From contig OX637794.1 of the NCBI GenBank assembly GCA_951802425.1, positions 4,712,001 through 4,776,000 on the forward strand: DNA of 64,000 nucleotides. The letters are read 5' to 3'. Under the pieces are notes generated by a model. It made no database searches. It saw nothing but the letters and a program-made list of their open reading frames with translations, and had not been told where the DNA came from. The DNA is from Clavaria fumosa. Lineage: Eukaryota > Basidiomycota > Agaricomycetes > Agaricales > Clavariaceae. The number at the start of each line of letters is the position of its first letter. Positions within the stretch are counted from its first letter, which is position 1. Shown piece after piece: positions 10,601 to 23,954 of the stretch. A program made the translations under genes and the position numbers.

Positions 10601-12518
10601 GTCCTCCGATAGGCTGCCTAAGCCAGTCGCCACTGAGTGCAGCGTCGCCTGATCTGGATGGCTGGGCGAGAATAGCGGATTGCTCAACATCTGCGAAGCG
10701 CTAGATGACTCGTGTATCTCCTTGCTCGTGGCAGCGATGTGGTTGAGAAGAGAGTACATGTTCGACATGATCAGGTCATCTCCTGGCGCCAGCTATTGCG
10801 GCAAACGAATTGGAGAGGCCAAACCCAAGAATCGGCGGAACTTACTCGAATACAAACAGCGAGACACTTTGCAGCTGCTATGAGCGCCGGTGGCGCACGA
10901 GTTTCGGAAGCGAACTCGAATTCAAAGATCGGAATTGGAGAAGTCACGAATAGGCGCAGGTGGCTCGCCATAGCGGACGCAATCTCGGGGAAACTGTGGG
11001 TCTAGATTGAGCGCTGATCCTGAGGTAAAAATGATTACCAATGACCTTCGTACAAGCACTGTGGTTGCTTTGAGAGCAGCTTCTTGAACAAGCGAATCGA
11101 ATATTGGAGACTCGTCGCTTAGGAGTAACATCAGCCGTTTATATAAATTCTGGTCCAGTTCACAGAGCGCAACTGAGCAAACTGAAGCCAGTTTCTGTCC
11201 GTCTACCGTGAGTTTGTGTGCGACATGAAAGTAAGTCGTTACCGACCAGACTCTCTGACATTGTCTCCCAAGCATAGGTGTCGGCACTAGGTTCAGATTC
11301 CATCTCTTCAAGCTGTAGAAGCAGATCCGTGAAGCACTGCATCGCGTACAAGCTAACCTCCCGTAACCTTTTTTCCTGGTCTTCGCTATGTTCACCTAGA
11401 TTCAAAGCCGCTTTGCGCATAAGGGAGAGCCATGCCCTGTTCGCGGCTGCTGCTTCCACAGAATTTCTGCTGCTGAAGCTATTCTTGTCTGCAGGAGCAA
11501 GGACTTGCGCTAGAACAGTCCACTGTGTCTCGATGACACAGCATACGACAAAGTAGCCGCTTAAGGGCCTCGTCCGCGAGACATACCGCGAAAGGAAAGT
11601 TTGAGTGAAGTTGATAGAGGCTTCGTCCTGAAAATCTTGGCGAATGATGTCCACTAAAAGGCTATTCAGACGTTCCAAAATCTCCGGGGCACAGAGGGAC
11701 CGAAGGTGAAGAGACAGTGTCTGCCATTGTTGAAGTGTCCAGGGGAATGACGTCGATATCATGGCACGGTAGAGTCCGTGTACGGAAGGCGCAAGGTGCG
11801 TGAGGATTTCGAAAGCTGAGAAACCGTGCATGAGTGTGTAGATTAAGCAGAGGCAGACAGCTTACGGGAGCTCGACTCAATTCTCCTGACAACTTGTGAG
11901 ATGAAAGTGAATATGGCACTTGTAGCTGCTTCTCCGTATCGCTGGTGAATACTCGAGATACGCAGTAACGCAGAGACGGTGGAGAATACAAGTTGATCCG
12001 GCAGTGCCCAGTCTCGAATTGGGAATCAGTAAGGTCAACACATAGGTTGAGCTAACTGAGCTCACCATCCCACGAGAGGCTCGGATCAAATTCAATGAAA
12101 GGAACGTCACGCAGAACATCCACAAGAACAGGCATAACCGTATCTATGTTCATTGAAACATCTTCATCTGGGAAGTTCATCATGAGCTCTCCAAATGCAA
12201 TGTTGCAATGCACTCTCGACGCAGGCTGCAAGCGAGGCAATTAGCATATTTACCAGCTACAAAGCACATGTTCGGCATACCATGAAGACTCTCAGCACCT
12301 CTGCTTCACCGTTCACTCCATCTTCATTCGCTGGCAACGCAAGCGTCTGGACACGAGATTCGATGACATGCCTCGCATACTCAATGTCGTCCTTGATGTC
12401 ACCGACACTGGATGCGATGTCAGAAAGTATCTCTTGGTGTATATTAAGCTCTAGACTAGAGCATATATTTTGAGCTGTCGAGAATTCGTTGGCAGAGCAG
12501 CAGGACAAACCAGTCCAT
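4686..12518 (-). CDS. STT4: Phosphatidylinositol 4-kinase type III alpha
   Basis: This kinase makes PtdIns4P at the plasma membrane. The catalytic core is unmistakable: APFMATFKV, GDDCRQDVLALQLI, catalytic loop DRHNGNIMID, and an activation loop that splices to DFGFLFDIGPGGVKFEP. The C-lobe follows with EMVVLMGG and SYDEFQ-like sequence near 5020-5310. Upstream are the PIK helical domain (for example LQYAHRVLEQHP near 6800 and ETTKLSQLFCHQIVWN near 6640) and a long helical N-terminal half. I place the start at 12518: ATGGACTG, a 55-nt intron (12510-12456), then a frame giving MDCLELNIHQEILSDIA, the expected N-terminal pattern. The gene has many introns of about 50 bp and looks intact. Two oddities: an AT-AC intron plus microexon at 5403-5471, and a C-terminus that does not end shortly after the LQNG motif but stays open to a TGA at 4686-4688 inside the transposon end. 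Confidence 0.92.
5403..5410 (-). other. STT4: 8-nt microexon of STT4
   Basis: Only GCCCTGGA lies between the AT-AC intron and a canonical GTAAGT intron (5402-5351). It supplies the end of a Gly codon plus Pro-Gly. The next exon begins GGTGTAAAA, giving Gly-Val-Lys. The family-conserved PGGVKFEP motif requires exactly these bases. Confidence 0.6.
5411..5471 (-). other. STT4: AT-AC intron in the STT4 activation loop
   Basis: Read on the - strand, the exon ends GATATTG and is followed by ATGAGTCT; 61 nt later comes TTGTCTTCAC and then GCCCTGGA. Removing AT...AC restores Gly-Pro-Gly-Gly after DFGFLFDI, as in other STT4 proteins. No GT-AG choice keeps the frame open, because every GT donor with an available AG acceptor hits a stop. 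A TACTTAAC branch-like motif lies about 15 nt upstream of the AC. The donor looks like a U2-type GTGAGT with its first G changed to A, not like the U12 ATATCC consensus. Confidence 0.6.
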
Positions 12519-12920
12519 GACTGTTGGGCAAAGACGTACGGGCACCGCAGTATTGTTCCACGGGTCAGTCTGCCGCCAGTCACGTGGTTCCGACGCGTCT
12601 TAGAATCAGCTCCGAGTATAACTCCAGTAATTTCTTGAAGAGTGTCATCATGAATAAACCCGACGGTAAGCAAGTTCGACATATATACAAGCAAACTCTT
12701 ATTTAGAGTGCTTCTGAGCCGCTTCCAAGCGTTCACGCACAACCCGCAATGCCGCATCTGTGAGGTTCAAACCGCAAGTCCTGGAAGAGAATCATGAGAC
12801 CGGCACCGTCGAGGAAGAAGAAAACGAGACCTTTGAACCTGATGAAAACGAAGAGTAATAAAACGAACCTGCCTGAATTCGCGTACTCACCTGACTTATG
12901 AATTACAAAGGGTCACTGAT
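12519..12920. promoter_or_regulatory. Shared upstream region of STT4 and the coiled-coil gene
   Basis: About 400 bp separate the divergent start codons at 12518 (-) and 12921 (+). Short open frames on both strands here do not join into a gene I can defend. No TATA box is obvious. It presumably contains both promoters. Confidence 0.4.
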
Positions 12921-13680
12921 ATGATCGCCATACTCCAAGAACTCCAAAGTAGGTCAAGGAATATTGCAATTTACGGGGATACACCATACGCATACAACCA
13001 TCTCTTCAGAGCGCAGGACGAAGAGAGCCCCGGTTCAAGGCGTGGCATTCCAGCAAGAGGTGCAGACGCTCTTTACAGCGGCACGGAAGAAGGCGCAGGA
13101 ACTAAGCGACGCTGGTATAACAACCATGTACGCACGTCATCCCTGCCATTACTTACCGCTTCATTACATTAATTAATATCCAGTGAAGAAATCCGGGCGA
13201 AAGCAAAGGCCGAAATCCGGAGTCAAGACACGAGTCCTGAGAAACGAATCAATGATATGGTACAAATTTTCCAGGCTCACGATGTAAATCAAGAGAGGTC
13301 CACCAAAGACGCAACTCACACCTTTAACCAGGAAGCCATCCAGGCCATCATGAGCAACTATCGCACGCTTTTTCAGGACCTTCAACCACGCCGAGTCAAT
13401 CAGATTGATTCCACTAGTGCATTGAGTAAGTTTACCAATATGTATATCATGACGTTAACGACACACCACGGTTGCAGTGCAACAAGCGCCCTTCGATCGC
13501 CAGCTATCCCTGAGAACTCATCTTCGCCACGGTCAAGCAAGTCTTGAAAGTGCAAAGGCAGAAGCGAAGGTACGTTGGCTCCTGCCTAACATCCACCGAC
13601 TCTTATGGTTTCGTCCTGTTCAGATTGCGACGGATGCTCAGGTATTAATCAAACATATGAAGGCTATGATGTGTTCCTAG
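12921..13680 (+). CDS. Small coiled-coil protein, function unknown
   Basis: Five exons join cleanly: 12921-12948, 13010-13127, 13184-13425, 13478-13569 and 13624-13680. All introns are GT-AG and 50-61 nt long. The product is about 180 residues, charged and helical, rich in Ala, Gln, Glu, Lys and Arg, with no signal peptide or membrane segment. Typical stretches are VAFQQEVQTLFTAARKKAQE and IEEIRAKAKAEIRSQD. The clean splicing and unbroken frame argue that it is real. The heptad-like composition suggests an adaptor or complex subunit, for instance of a kinetochore or trafficking complex, but I cannot name the family. It is divergent from STT4. Confidence 0.65.
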
Positions 13681-13800
13681 GTGGAACTTCTGACCAGCAC
13701 TGTTACCCTCCTATACAATACACGCCTGTTCACATCTTTCGCAATCCCATGCACGTAATGCAATGCTACAAGGTCTCAGTCGAGTAGAACCTACTAAATA

Positions 13801-15268
<1,468 letters not shown>

Positions 15269-15362
15269 TAACCCGTAGAGAATGTTGCGTGTTGCCAGAG
15301 TCGACGCGCAGAGTCGACGTGTATGGACACAGCCAGCTTTGTCTGCCCAATTCACGGCCGCC

Positions 15363-15948
15363 ATGACCATCTTTGGCCTCTGGGTATGTCCTTTCCACGT
15401 TCACATTCGCATTGTCGCATTGAATCGAGCGTCCTATAGGTCATAAACAAAGCAGGAGGGCTAGTCTATCAGAGACATTTCGCAAGTTCAATAAATCTAT
15501 GGATTCCATTCTGCCCTGCAATCTGACAGCGGTGTGGTGCTTAGGTGGTCTGGCCCAGCTCACATCTAATGAATACCTCGTCCTTGCCGGAACGCTTCAC
15601 AGCATACACGCTATCACCAGTCGTCTGTCCCCGACAGGATCTAGCTCAGGTGCCCAAGTCATCGAAGGAGAGACTTTCGCCATCACGATTCTGCTCACTG
15701 CAACAGGTTTGTCCTGTCATCTGCATGCAGGCTTGCTCATGTATCGGTAACCTTCGGTAGGAACGAAATTCGTCCTTTTGACTTCGTTGGCGGAGACTTC
15801 CGCGGAGAGTACCTTACAGAAAGTCTACGAAGCGTATGCGGATGCTGTCATGAAAAACCCCTTCCATACGCCTGAGATGCCCATTCGGAGCGAGGGCTTT
15901 GACTCGAGGATCACGTCGCTCATTGGATCTGGTGTGACATCGTCATAG
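15363..15948 (+). CDS. TRS23: TRAPP complex subunit Trs23 (TRAPPC4)
   Basis: This is a small core subunit of the TRAPP tethering complex and Ypt1/Rab1 exchange factor at the ER-Golgi. Exon 1 (15363-15383) encodes MTIFGLW. After an intron the frame continues VINKAGGLVYQRHFA. A second splice joins to GLAQLTSNEYLVLAGTLHSI, and the last exons give GETFAITI and then KVYEAYADAVMKNPFHTPEM with PIRSEGFDSRI. This is the sedlin/synbindin longin-fold pattern of TRAPPC4, including the hallmark NPF-EMPIR near the C-terminus. The protein is shorter than animal TRAPPC4 because the central PDZ-like insertion is absent. The second donor (GTTCAA) is weak, so that junction is inferred from the protein. Confidence 0.85.
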
Positions 15949-16169
15949 GATGCACATACATAGTGACACTTTCCTAATCTCTCTGGGTTTGTACATGAAT
16001 TCTTGCACGTACCTAAGTCAACGAAATGTGCCAAAGCACTCCCAGTTCGCGCAAGGCGGCAGCGCGTTCATAGGAATTTGAAGACTGGGCGTGGTGCACT
16101 TGAGCCTCAAAGACGGTCCCTGATGTCGTAACGCGCTGCACAAAATCCTCGTCTGCAGCTTGCTAATCC

Positions 16170-16580
16170 TCATACTTCGGGGTCTTCCTCGTCGCCATCC
16201 ATATTATCCATACTTGCATCCAGATCCCCTTCTAGATCCTGTGCGTCCGGGTCCGGATCCTGAGCGGATCCGTTCTCAGAAGAAGGTGTAGACGGCGAGC
16301 CTTCGGATCCGTCCTCGGCCTGGAGAGCTGGAAATCGGGAAACGAAATGAGCAAAACTAAAGAAAAACGAACGTCATTTTTCTCCTCTTGTTGAGTGAGA
16401 TGCCTTCCGATGATGAGAAGGAAGTCGAAGCCTCTCCTCAGTATCATGAAATTCTGAGTAGAGGTCATCAGCCAGCTATACTATGAACGAACAGAGTCCC
16501 AGACGAACCCAGTCATCGATATCTGATTCTTCCTCGCTGAGGTCGTCCATCTCCTTCACCAAGTCCCTCCTTGACTTCAT
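16170..16580 (-). CDS. Small acidic protein, function unknown
   Basis: The start at 16580 gives MKSRRDLVKEMDDLSEEESD. A 37-nt intron after the Trp of DDW leads to LADDLYSEFHDTEERL. A further intron joins a Ser/Pro/Asp/Glu-rich tail ending MDGDEEDPEV at the stop (16170-16172). The product is about 110 residues, very acidic, and probably disordered and nuclear. No domain is recognised. Splicing consistency and open frames support it, but a longer 5' exon cannot be excluded because the frame is open upstream of 16580. Confidence 0.5.
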
Positions 16581-17138
16581 GCTGGCATAAACACGGGGAC
16601 CCCTTGATAGTGGGGTCGGGTGGGGTTCTGGAGGTCTCGGAAGCAGGAGAGGAAATAACTCTAGGCGGGGTATCACAGTTGGTGTTGCAAGCGACACAAG
16701 GCCCCGACCGCGAAGTAATGAAGTACGCGTTCGCGTCATGTTTTTACGGGTACGCGTTCGCGCCATGTCTTTGTGGGTACGCGTTTTTGCGGGCGATGAC
16801 TGAAATGCTGAGAGAACTGAATGCTGTTTACAGCTAGGGAGATGGGCGTAAAGGGGAAGAAGCCTTGGGCCGGCTTTGTCCGAGATGTCCATGTTTGGGC
16901 ATACAGCAAGTCAGGCTCATTTTCATTTTCATTCCTTTCGTGGTAACTTGGGCCAATTATAGCAGGGGTGGGGACAGTGGGTGGCTGGTAACAGTGACAT
17001 TGGCAGTAAAACTATTATGATTTTAATAATGACCAAACACCTGAGTTGATGCGCGCAAGTCATGTGGAGTGATCATAACATCACGTGCCTTGTGAGTTTG
17101 GTCTATTGGTGGGGCTACCATTGTCGATTGTCGACTGT
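16581..17138. promoter_or_regulatory. Intergenic region upstream of MED16
   Basis: About 560 bp between divergent genes. It holds a short run of GCGTTCGCG/TACGCGTT motifs near 16723-16785 repeated three times, and no supported gene. It presumably contains both promoters. Confidence 0.4.
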
Positions 17139-20100
17139 ATGCTGCAAGAACAGAGACCGCCAAATTCTTCGTCAAATGGAAAGACCAAAGGTGAAGGCCA
17201 ATGGCAAGCATCGTGGTGGGATGTCTATCCTTTGACCGAGCGCGCGCGGAGGTACGTTTGCTTTTTCCGCACACAACGCGTCTCAGGCCTTTCTGTGTAC
17301 GCGTTAGGCCTATTGAATGGTCATCGTCTTCCACGATATTCACTTCGCATCCAACAAAGCCTCTGGTTGTCGCAAGAATTTTTTCCTCCTCTGTACAATT
17401 CTCGCTTCCATCTCCCTCTCCAATCCATTCCGCTTCACTGTCCTACAATCCTCCGACGGTGATTGCAGTCCATCCCAACGACGAGTGGCTATTTGCGTAT
17501 TTTCCAGGGCGTATTAATGAGGGTGTTGCGTGTCTGTGGAAACGTGGCTCACAAGTTGACAACTGGACTGTGAAAGAATGGCGAAATATGGATCGAGGTT
17601 GTGGCGTTGTCACTGCTTGCTTTCCTTCTTCTGAACGCGAGGTGAACGTTCTATACATACCATGCTGCAATTACGGCTGACTGGTGTAGTGGGTGATGAC
17701 ACCAGGGGGAGCTTCACGGCGGCTGCCCTACCAAGGCCCAATGCCACCAGTGCCCGGCCCCATACTGCATCTAGTCACCGAGAACCACCAATTCAACATA
17801 TGGTATTTCCGCGCTTACCCTCTGTCCATGAGAACCTTCAACTCCTCGCTTCTTTTCCCTGATTGGACCATCGAGACTATTCCCCTTTTGTCGCGCGAAA
17901 TGAGGGCAGGGCCAGGCGGTATGAAGTTATGCGTCAGCGCTGCAATTGGGCTTGCATACTCTGGTCAGTACAGCGTTTCACAATAGATGTCTCGACCCTT
18001 GTCTCAATCCACCTTTTCCAAGCATCGACGATCCTGGTAGCCATGCGTTCTCATCTCTATCCCTCTGTACAGGCTCAAGAGCCCCCATCGTTTAACCCCA
18101 TGGATCTGAATCTTCCGATAGATATCCCTGCCACCGACCCGGATCCCGCCCTGGACTATGAGTGTTGGGGCGAGCAATCCTCTATTGAAATGGCGGAGGT
18201 TACACTGAGGTTTGATGGTAACGTGCTTGGTATGTCGACTGTTCGCGTGCCATCTCTTGGGTGCGATACTCTTAACATATCCTGCGACGCTCCGGCGACT
18301 AAGGTTTGATGGTGACCCCATTACCTCCCTTGCCCCAATTACGTTTGCACTTGACCCAAATGCTCTTCGTCTCTTCACCACCCTCATCGTCCGAATCGAT
18401 ATCAACACCCGCTGGTAGTGAAAAATCAAATGCAACTCCTCCTGATACGACAATTGCATACCTCGTAGCGTCCTTTCTTGATCTAGGAGATTGTACGTTC
18501 CGCGTCATTTTGCCTCTGCCCTGACCTAAAAGCACCACAGATTCGTCTTGCCCAACCTCAGAAATAGCGCTATACTCGTTCGTGGGACACTTTCGACCGC
18601 CTGGCAAGGCACAATGGGTACGGTCCGTACTTCTTAATTGGCCCTTTCAATTCCTCATCCCCATCCTTATAGGTAAATGAACACCAGGTTGTCCGCTCGT
18701 TCTCCTCTGGGGTCATGTCATGTATAGCCCGTGATTCCAACTTATCGTCAGGCAGCAAAGGCCTCCATGTTGTCGTACTTGAAGATATGGCATCCTCGCC
18801 AAGGAAGAAGCAGGACGTTGCCATTGGGCAGATTTTCAGGCTCAAATTGTGATCTTTCTTCTGGTTTTCGGCGGAGACATCGCTGACGTCAGATAAGGCC
18901 TGATTTAATCGACGATCCAGAGTGGGCAGCATCACGCATCATTTCCAGAGCGGATGGAATGGGAAGACATCGTAAAATCTCCATTCATTCGACGGTTTTT
19001 CGCATATTCAATGTGCATGTTGTAGTCCCCGTGAATGCAGTCATGTCTCCGAACCACACGCTAGTCTGTTTAACGTCAACATCCGCCTCACACTCCGTTC
19101 ACTTGCTACCAAAACGAATTTCAGTGGATTCTGAGCAGGGCGCGTCGTTCTCAAACTGAATGGTTCCGCTATCTTATTGGCTCTTCCTCCTAGACGCGTC
19201 AAAACAAAGCACCCTGGCCTCCGCCCTTGTGATATGCTTACGCTCTCGGCGCAGTACAACCGATATTACGCACTTGCTATCACAACGTTCAACTACGATC
19301 AGCGAAGTGGTGGATACGCTGCGCTGCGCGCTTGCAAGCTTGGAGTTAGACTCGTACGGCCTCACATCCCATTGGACGACTGAGATACTTGGAGTCGCTC
19401 TGGAAATCTACCGGTATCACTTCCTTTTTGGCGCTCAAGTACGGGTTGAAACTGACCAGAAGGCAAGCTCCCGAAGTTTCATGCCCGAGAACATCTCGGA
19501 AAGGGATACTTTAACCTCCCGCTGGCAGACTGCTCACGACATATTATCTCTCGTGCTTTGTAATTCAGCTTTCGATGACTGCAAGGAAGAGGATGGATAC
19601 GACTTAAGTGAGGCTAGTTTTGTGATATTAATAATCGTTATGTTCACACTGCCCAGTGGCTGTCTGGCAGCTTGTTGCCCTGTCGACATGGGTGGTTGGG
19701 CTTGCTGAGAAAGTGATGAAGGAGTGCGTCCTCTCCGGCTGCGCTACCCGGCCATTGACACCCGACGAAGGAGACGACCTATTCGGGGCCAGCCCATGTA
19801 ATCCCATCCCCCGCGCTAATGTTCATGTTCTGACCTGTTCGCGATTTAGCCTCGCTCACTAGCACACAAGCACTTCCTTCAACCTCGGCTGTCTTACTTT
19901 GCCTCGTTCACCCGTTCGCGTTGCGATGTCTTGAACGGGCCTTAGAGCACGTTAAACAATTTCGCGCCTTTCTGGGCAGCCTCACGGCCAGTGCCGAGAG
20001 CGCGCAGATCGCAAAAGATATTCTCGTCAGCAGTGTCGACTGCTCTGGTATTGACGTGAAAAGTCTACAGGCAGCTCTGGCCGAAATCATCGATGATAGC

Positions 20101-20540
20101 AAAGAGATGCCTGGTAAGCTGCGCTCCGTCTCTACTGTCTCATTGAGAGCTGAGAACATTGTATCTTGCTTCCAGCTGAAGACTCCTGGAAGTGTCTTGC
20201 CGCATGTCAGCCTATCCTCTCGGCCGACATAGCCCTCAAACGAGCTGTTCAAAACCTGATGGCCTCGCCAGCCATCGACAAGGCGCGCCTCTTCATCAAA
20301 CCCGCCGAGTTAGTGGACGGAGTGGCCCGACTGTCGCTGATCGAACGACACGGTAAGGTGGGCGATAAGGACGTAGTGACGAAAGGTGTGCTGCTGAAGC
20401 CCAGTATCGTCTGTCTCCGATGCGGCGAGACGTCGGAACTGGATCGAGATTCTGGCCATGTCATGTCCAAATGGTCGACCTGGGTGAAAATGTGGGCCGC
20501 ACGATGCATGTGTGGTGGGCTTTGGCGAAGGACTAACTAA
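17139..20540 (+). CDS. MED16: Mediator complex subunit 16
   Basis: Tail-module subunit of the RNA polymerase II Mediator. The start at 17139 (MLQEQRPPNSSSNGK) reads into SWWDVYPLTERARR, and splicing joins PIEWSSSSTIFTSHPTKPLV. Then follow PPTVIAVHPNDEWLFAYFPG and GVACLWKRGSQVDNWTVKEW, the start of the WD40-like half. Later exons give IAYLVASFLDLGD and YSFVGHFRPPGKAQWVR. The C-terminal half contains LERALEHVKQFRAFLGSL and SSVDCSGIDVKSLQAALAEI, and ends with the MED16 zinc-ribbon-like pattern CLRCGETSE ... WAARCMCGGLWRR. Many short introns are needed; exon limits between 18300 and 19200 are the least certain. It is followed after 160 bp by the thiolase on the same strand. Confidence 0.85.
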
Positions 20541-20701
20541 GTTTATGGTACCCTCGAAGTCGTACTTGCAAGCATGTATGTAATGAAAATGCAGTGGCGC
20601 GGCTGAGTTTGGCATCTCCGAATCCTTTTCAACGTTGTAGCCTCAAGATAAGCCTCAATGGCCAAGCTCCGCCCGTATCGTTGACCAACTTGCTCCCTTC
20701 T

Positions 20702-22438
20702 ATGGCACTGGTGCACCGAGCGTTGGGGCGCGCAGCGTCAACATTTGCTGGACCTGGACTCTCCTTTGTTTTGCAGAAACACCCCAGTGATGTAGTCATC
20801 ACGTTCGCGAAGCGGACGGCTATGGGCAAGGCCAAGAAGGGACAATACAAAGATACACCTGTTGACGAGATGCTGCGCGCCCTGTTCAAGGTCAGCCTTC
20901 TGCACAATCAGAAACTCGCGTCAGCTTGTACAGGACACAATGAACTTAAAGTCTTGCCCACAAGGCAACACTCGACGCGACGAGAATGGATCCGGCAAGG
21001 ATCGACGACATTTGTGTGGGTACGTTTGAGCTTGCTCTGTTAGACTTCTTCTCGCTCATCATCTCTACATGAAGGGACATGTCATCCGCCTTCTCCTCTC
21101 TACGTTGCTCGCGCAGCTGCCATTGCGGCCGGGATTCCAGTGGAGGTGCCGATATCCACTGTCAATCGGCTCTGCTCGTCGGGCCTTATGTCACTACGAA
21201 GTGTAGCGCACGCCATCCAATCTGGAGAGACGCAGGTGGGCGTTGCAGTTGGTGTGGAGAACATGACTCTGAAGTAGGGCTCACTCCACACTCCGCACTG
21301 GGCGAGACTCACTCGGTAATCCAGTCCGCGACCAACGCCTGTTGTCACCAATGGCGTGCATGCGAATGCGCAGGCGAGCGATTCCGTCCAGGTTCGGCCA
21401 AAATTTTGTAATCAATTTCTAGTACCATTGAATATTCTAGCCGATGGGGTGGACGTCAGAGATGGTTGCGCAGACGTATCGTATATCCCGCACCAAGCAA
21501 GACGACTACGCGCTCATATCACACACCCGTGCAAACCTTGTTTGTTGTCCGAATATTTCTGACTTGCTCAGGCTGATCTGGCCTCTCCACCAAGGCTCAA
21601 GCTCGTCAACGGTTCTCGCTTGAGATCATACCTATCGAGATAGGATCAGGTCGCATTATCTCTGATGATACTATTCGCCCTGGTGTGACCATGGCCTCGC
21701 TCTCGAGCCTCAAACCCGTGTTCCCGCAATGGGGCGAAGGCTCAACCACGGCAGGAAACGCGAGCGGTATCGGGGATGGCGCGGCGATTTGTATCCTGAC
21801 TTCTAGGCGGAGGGCAGAGCGCGAAGGGTGGGATATTCTTGGCAAGTGGGCAGGCAGTGCCGTAGTCGGTGAGAAACCAAGCTCACCTGTCTCGGACCAT
21901 GTTTCTTATCATGTCATGTATGTAGGCGTTGAGCCCCGACACATGGGTATAGGTCCGATAGCAGCAATTCCAAAGATACTTGGGCAAGTGGGGATTTCCA
22001 AAGAGGATGTTGATATCTACGAGGTCAATTGGCACATATTCTCGCCGTCCACAAGGCTGAACCCTACATAGATCAATGAAGCATTTGCGTCTCAATTCGC
22101 ATACTGTGTTGAACAATTGCTTATCCCAATGGAGAAAATTAATCCCAAGTTCGATTCATGTGTTCCGACCGTTATCTAACATATTAAGTCCTAGAATTTC
22201 TTTTTCTGCACAGCGGCGGCTCCATCGCACTGACGCATCCGCTCGGAATGAGTATGTTACGAAGTCTCTTCCTCATACGCGCATGTAATGATGGCGGAAA
22301 TCACGTATAGCCGGTTTGCGCCAAGTGGTCACTGGACTTACGGAGCTGGAACAGAGAAATCAGCGGGTTCTATGCACAAGCATGTGCATCGGAAGTGGGA
22401 TGGGGGCTGCGGCTCTCTTTGTCAATGAAAGGCTGTGA
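20702..22438 (+). CDS. 3-ketoacyl-CoA thiolase
   Basis: Catalyses the last step of fatty-acid beta-oxidation. The ATG at 20702 gives MALVHRALGRAASTFAGPG, then SDVVITFAKRTAMGKAKKGQ and KDTPVDEMLRALF, the classic thiolase start. The nucleophile Cys is in STVNRLCSSGLMSLRSVAHA. Then follow VGVAVGVENM, MVAQTYRISRTKQDDYALIS, DDTIRPGVTMASLSSLKPVF and TTAGNASGIGDGAA. After an intron comes YEINEAFASQFAYC, then GGSIALTHPLG with the catalytic His. The C-terminus is CIGSGMGAAALFVNERL with the second Cys. All catalytic residues are present. The N-terminus has no obvious PTS2 and the last residues are not a consensus PTS1, so localisation (mitochondrion or peroxisome) is open. Confidence 0.88.
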
Positions 22439-22726
22439 AACTTCTAACGAGTGTCTGACCAGTTATGGAGCCTGAGCGCGGCGGCCGTGTGGTAAGACGT
22501 TAGCCATACTAAATCCGCCGCTGACTGTAAGTAGCCAAACGAGGATCGGACATTTGCCTCCTCGTCTGTATTGGCTCGAAAGGGCAGGCCTTATCTGCAA
22601 GCAATTTGGAAACCCAGTGACTAGAATAGGCAACCTCAACGCCACTCGTCACGTTACAGTCCTTGCCCACGTTTGTAGTTTTTACGGTGCAACTTTGCCG
22701 TATTGGAGTCGTTTATCGCTGTCGCA

Positions 22727-23954
22727 ATGCCCAAGACCTCACTCCCACCTCTGCCCCTTTCCGCACTCTTCGGAGTGGTCAAACCCTCCGGCCCGACGTC
22801 TATGTCCATCATCAATAGCATCAGGGTCCTCGCGAGCAATTCGCCACTTTTCGTTGAACGATCAAAACTCAATGCTTTTCCAAGGGGTAAATCGCTTAAA
22901 GGAAAAATTGCCAAGAAAGAGCGAAACATTGTAAAGATTGGTCAAGGGGGTACCCTTGATCCGCTCGCTGACGGCGTTTTGGGTCAGTGTCCGATCAACG
23001 GATCAGCTGTTTACTGAATGAATTCATATTCTGACGCTGGGTGCGCAGTGGTCGGTGTTGGCAAAGGAACGAAAAAATTGGCTGATTTTTTAGATTGTGT
23101 CAAGGTGACCAAGAAAATTTATAGCGCCGTGGCTGTTATCCCTCTGCATCTCAATTAACACACAGGAATATAGAACAACATGCCTACTTGGCTGCGAGAC
23201 TGAAACTTATGACAGCGAAGGTGCGGGCGTGCGCATCGCTCCTTGGCAACACGTCACTCGAGAACTCGTAGAGGGCAAACTCGTTCAATTTCGGGGCGAG
23301 ATTCAACAGGCCCCTCCTATGTTAGTTGCGCTTCTCAACCCCTGCTCCTGATCAGACTGAACAATTTTTAGATTCTCTGCGCTCAAGATGGACGGGCGAC
23401 CCTTGTATGAATACGCTCGCCAAGGAATACCCCTACCCCGCCCGATTGAGAAGCGACGTGTGACAGTCCACTCCCTTGAGCTGATTGAGTGGAAGGGAAG
23501 CGACCATGGTTATCAATTGCCAGAGAAACGGCTCACGCATGAAGAGAAAAATGCGATGGAGAAGGCTTTAGGAAGCGTCGAAAAGGATCCGGCGATCAAG
23601 GATGAACATGACGGCACTGGCTCTGACAAACGTCCGACTGCATTTGTATTGGATATGGAAGTATCAGGGGGAACATATGTACGTTCCATCGTGCATGATC
23701 TTGGCCATGCGGTTGGGTCCGCTGGACACGTCGTTGCTCTGACTCGCTTAAGACAAGGGCGCTTTGCGCTCGAACCGAAAGAGGGTGATCGTGGTTGTAT
23801 TCCATGGAGCGTATTCGAGAAGGCCCTAGAGGGTGTGGGAGAGGTCGATGAGCACGGTTGGACAGAGTGGGAGAGAGAGGTCATGGATCAACTTGAAGTT
23901 GTCGAGGACGAACGCCCTGCGACTGCTGGCTTACATGCAGACATTGGAAACTGA
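22727..23954 (+). CDS. PUS4: tRNA pseudouridine-55 synthase (TruB family)
   Basis: Modifies U55 of the T-arm of nuclear and mitochondrial tRNAs. The start at 22727 gives MPKTSLPPLPLSALFGVVKP, then SGPTSMSIIN. The TruB catalytic motif GGTLDPLADGVLG carries the nucleophilic Asp; an intron follows and the frame resumes VVGVGKGTKKLADFLDCVK. Next come EYRTTCLLGCETETYDSEG, the PPMFSALKMDGRPLYEYARQ region, and VSGGTYVRSIVHDLGHAVGS with the conserved RSI-HDLG. The protein ends with an acidic tail (stop 23952-23954). Introns are short and in frame. The length fits fungal Pus4, which has an insertion relative to bacterial TruB. Confidence 0.9.

Noticed and set aside
12700..12785. - strand frame ALRVVRERLEAAQKHSK ending in a stop, upstream of STT4
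   Set aside because: It looks helical, but no upstream exon keeps frame through the apparent GTGAGT donor near 12890, and no start codon could be linked.
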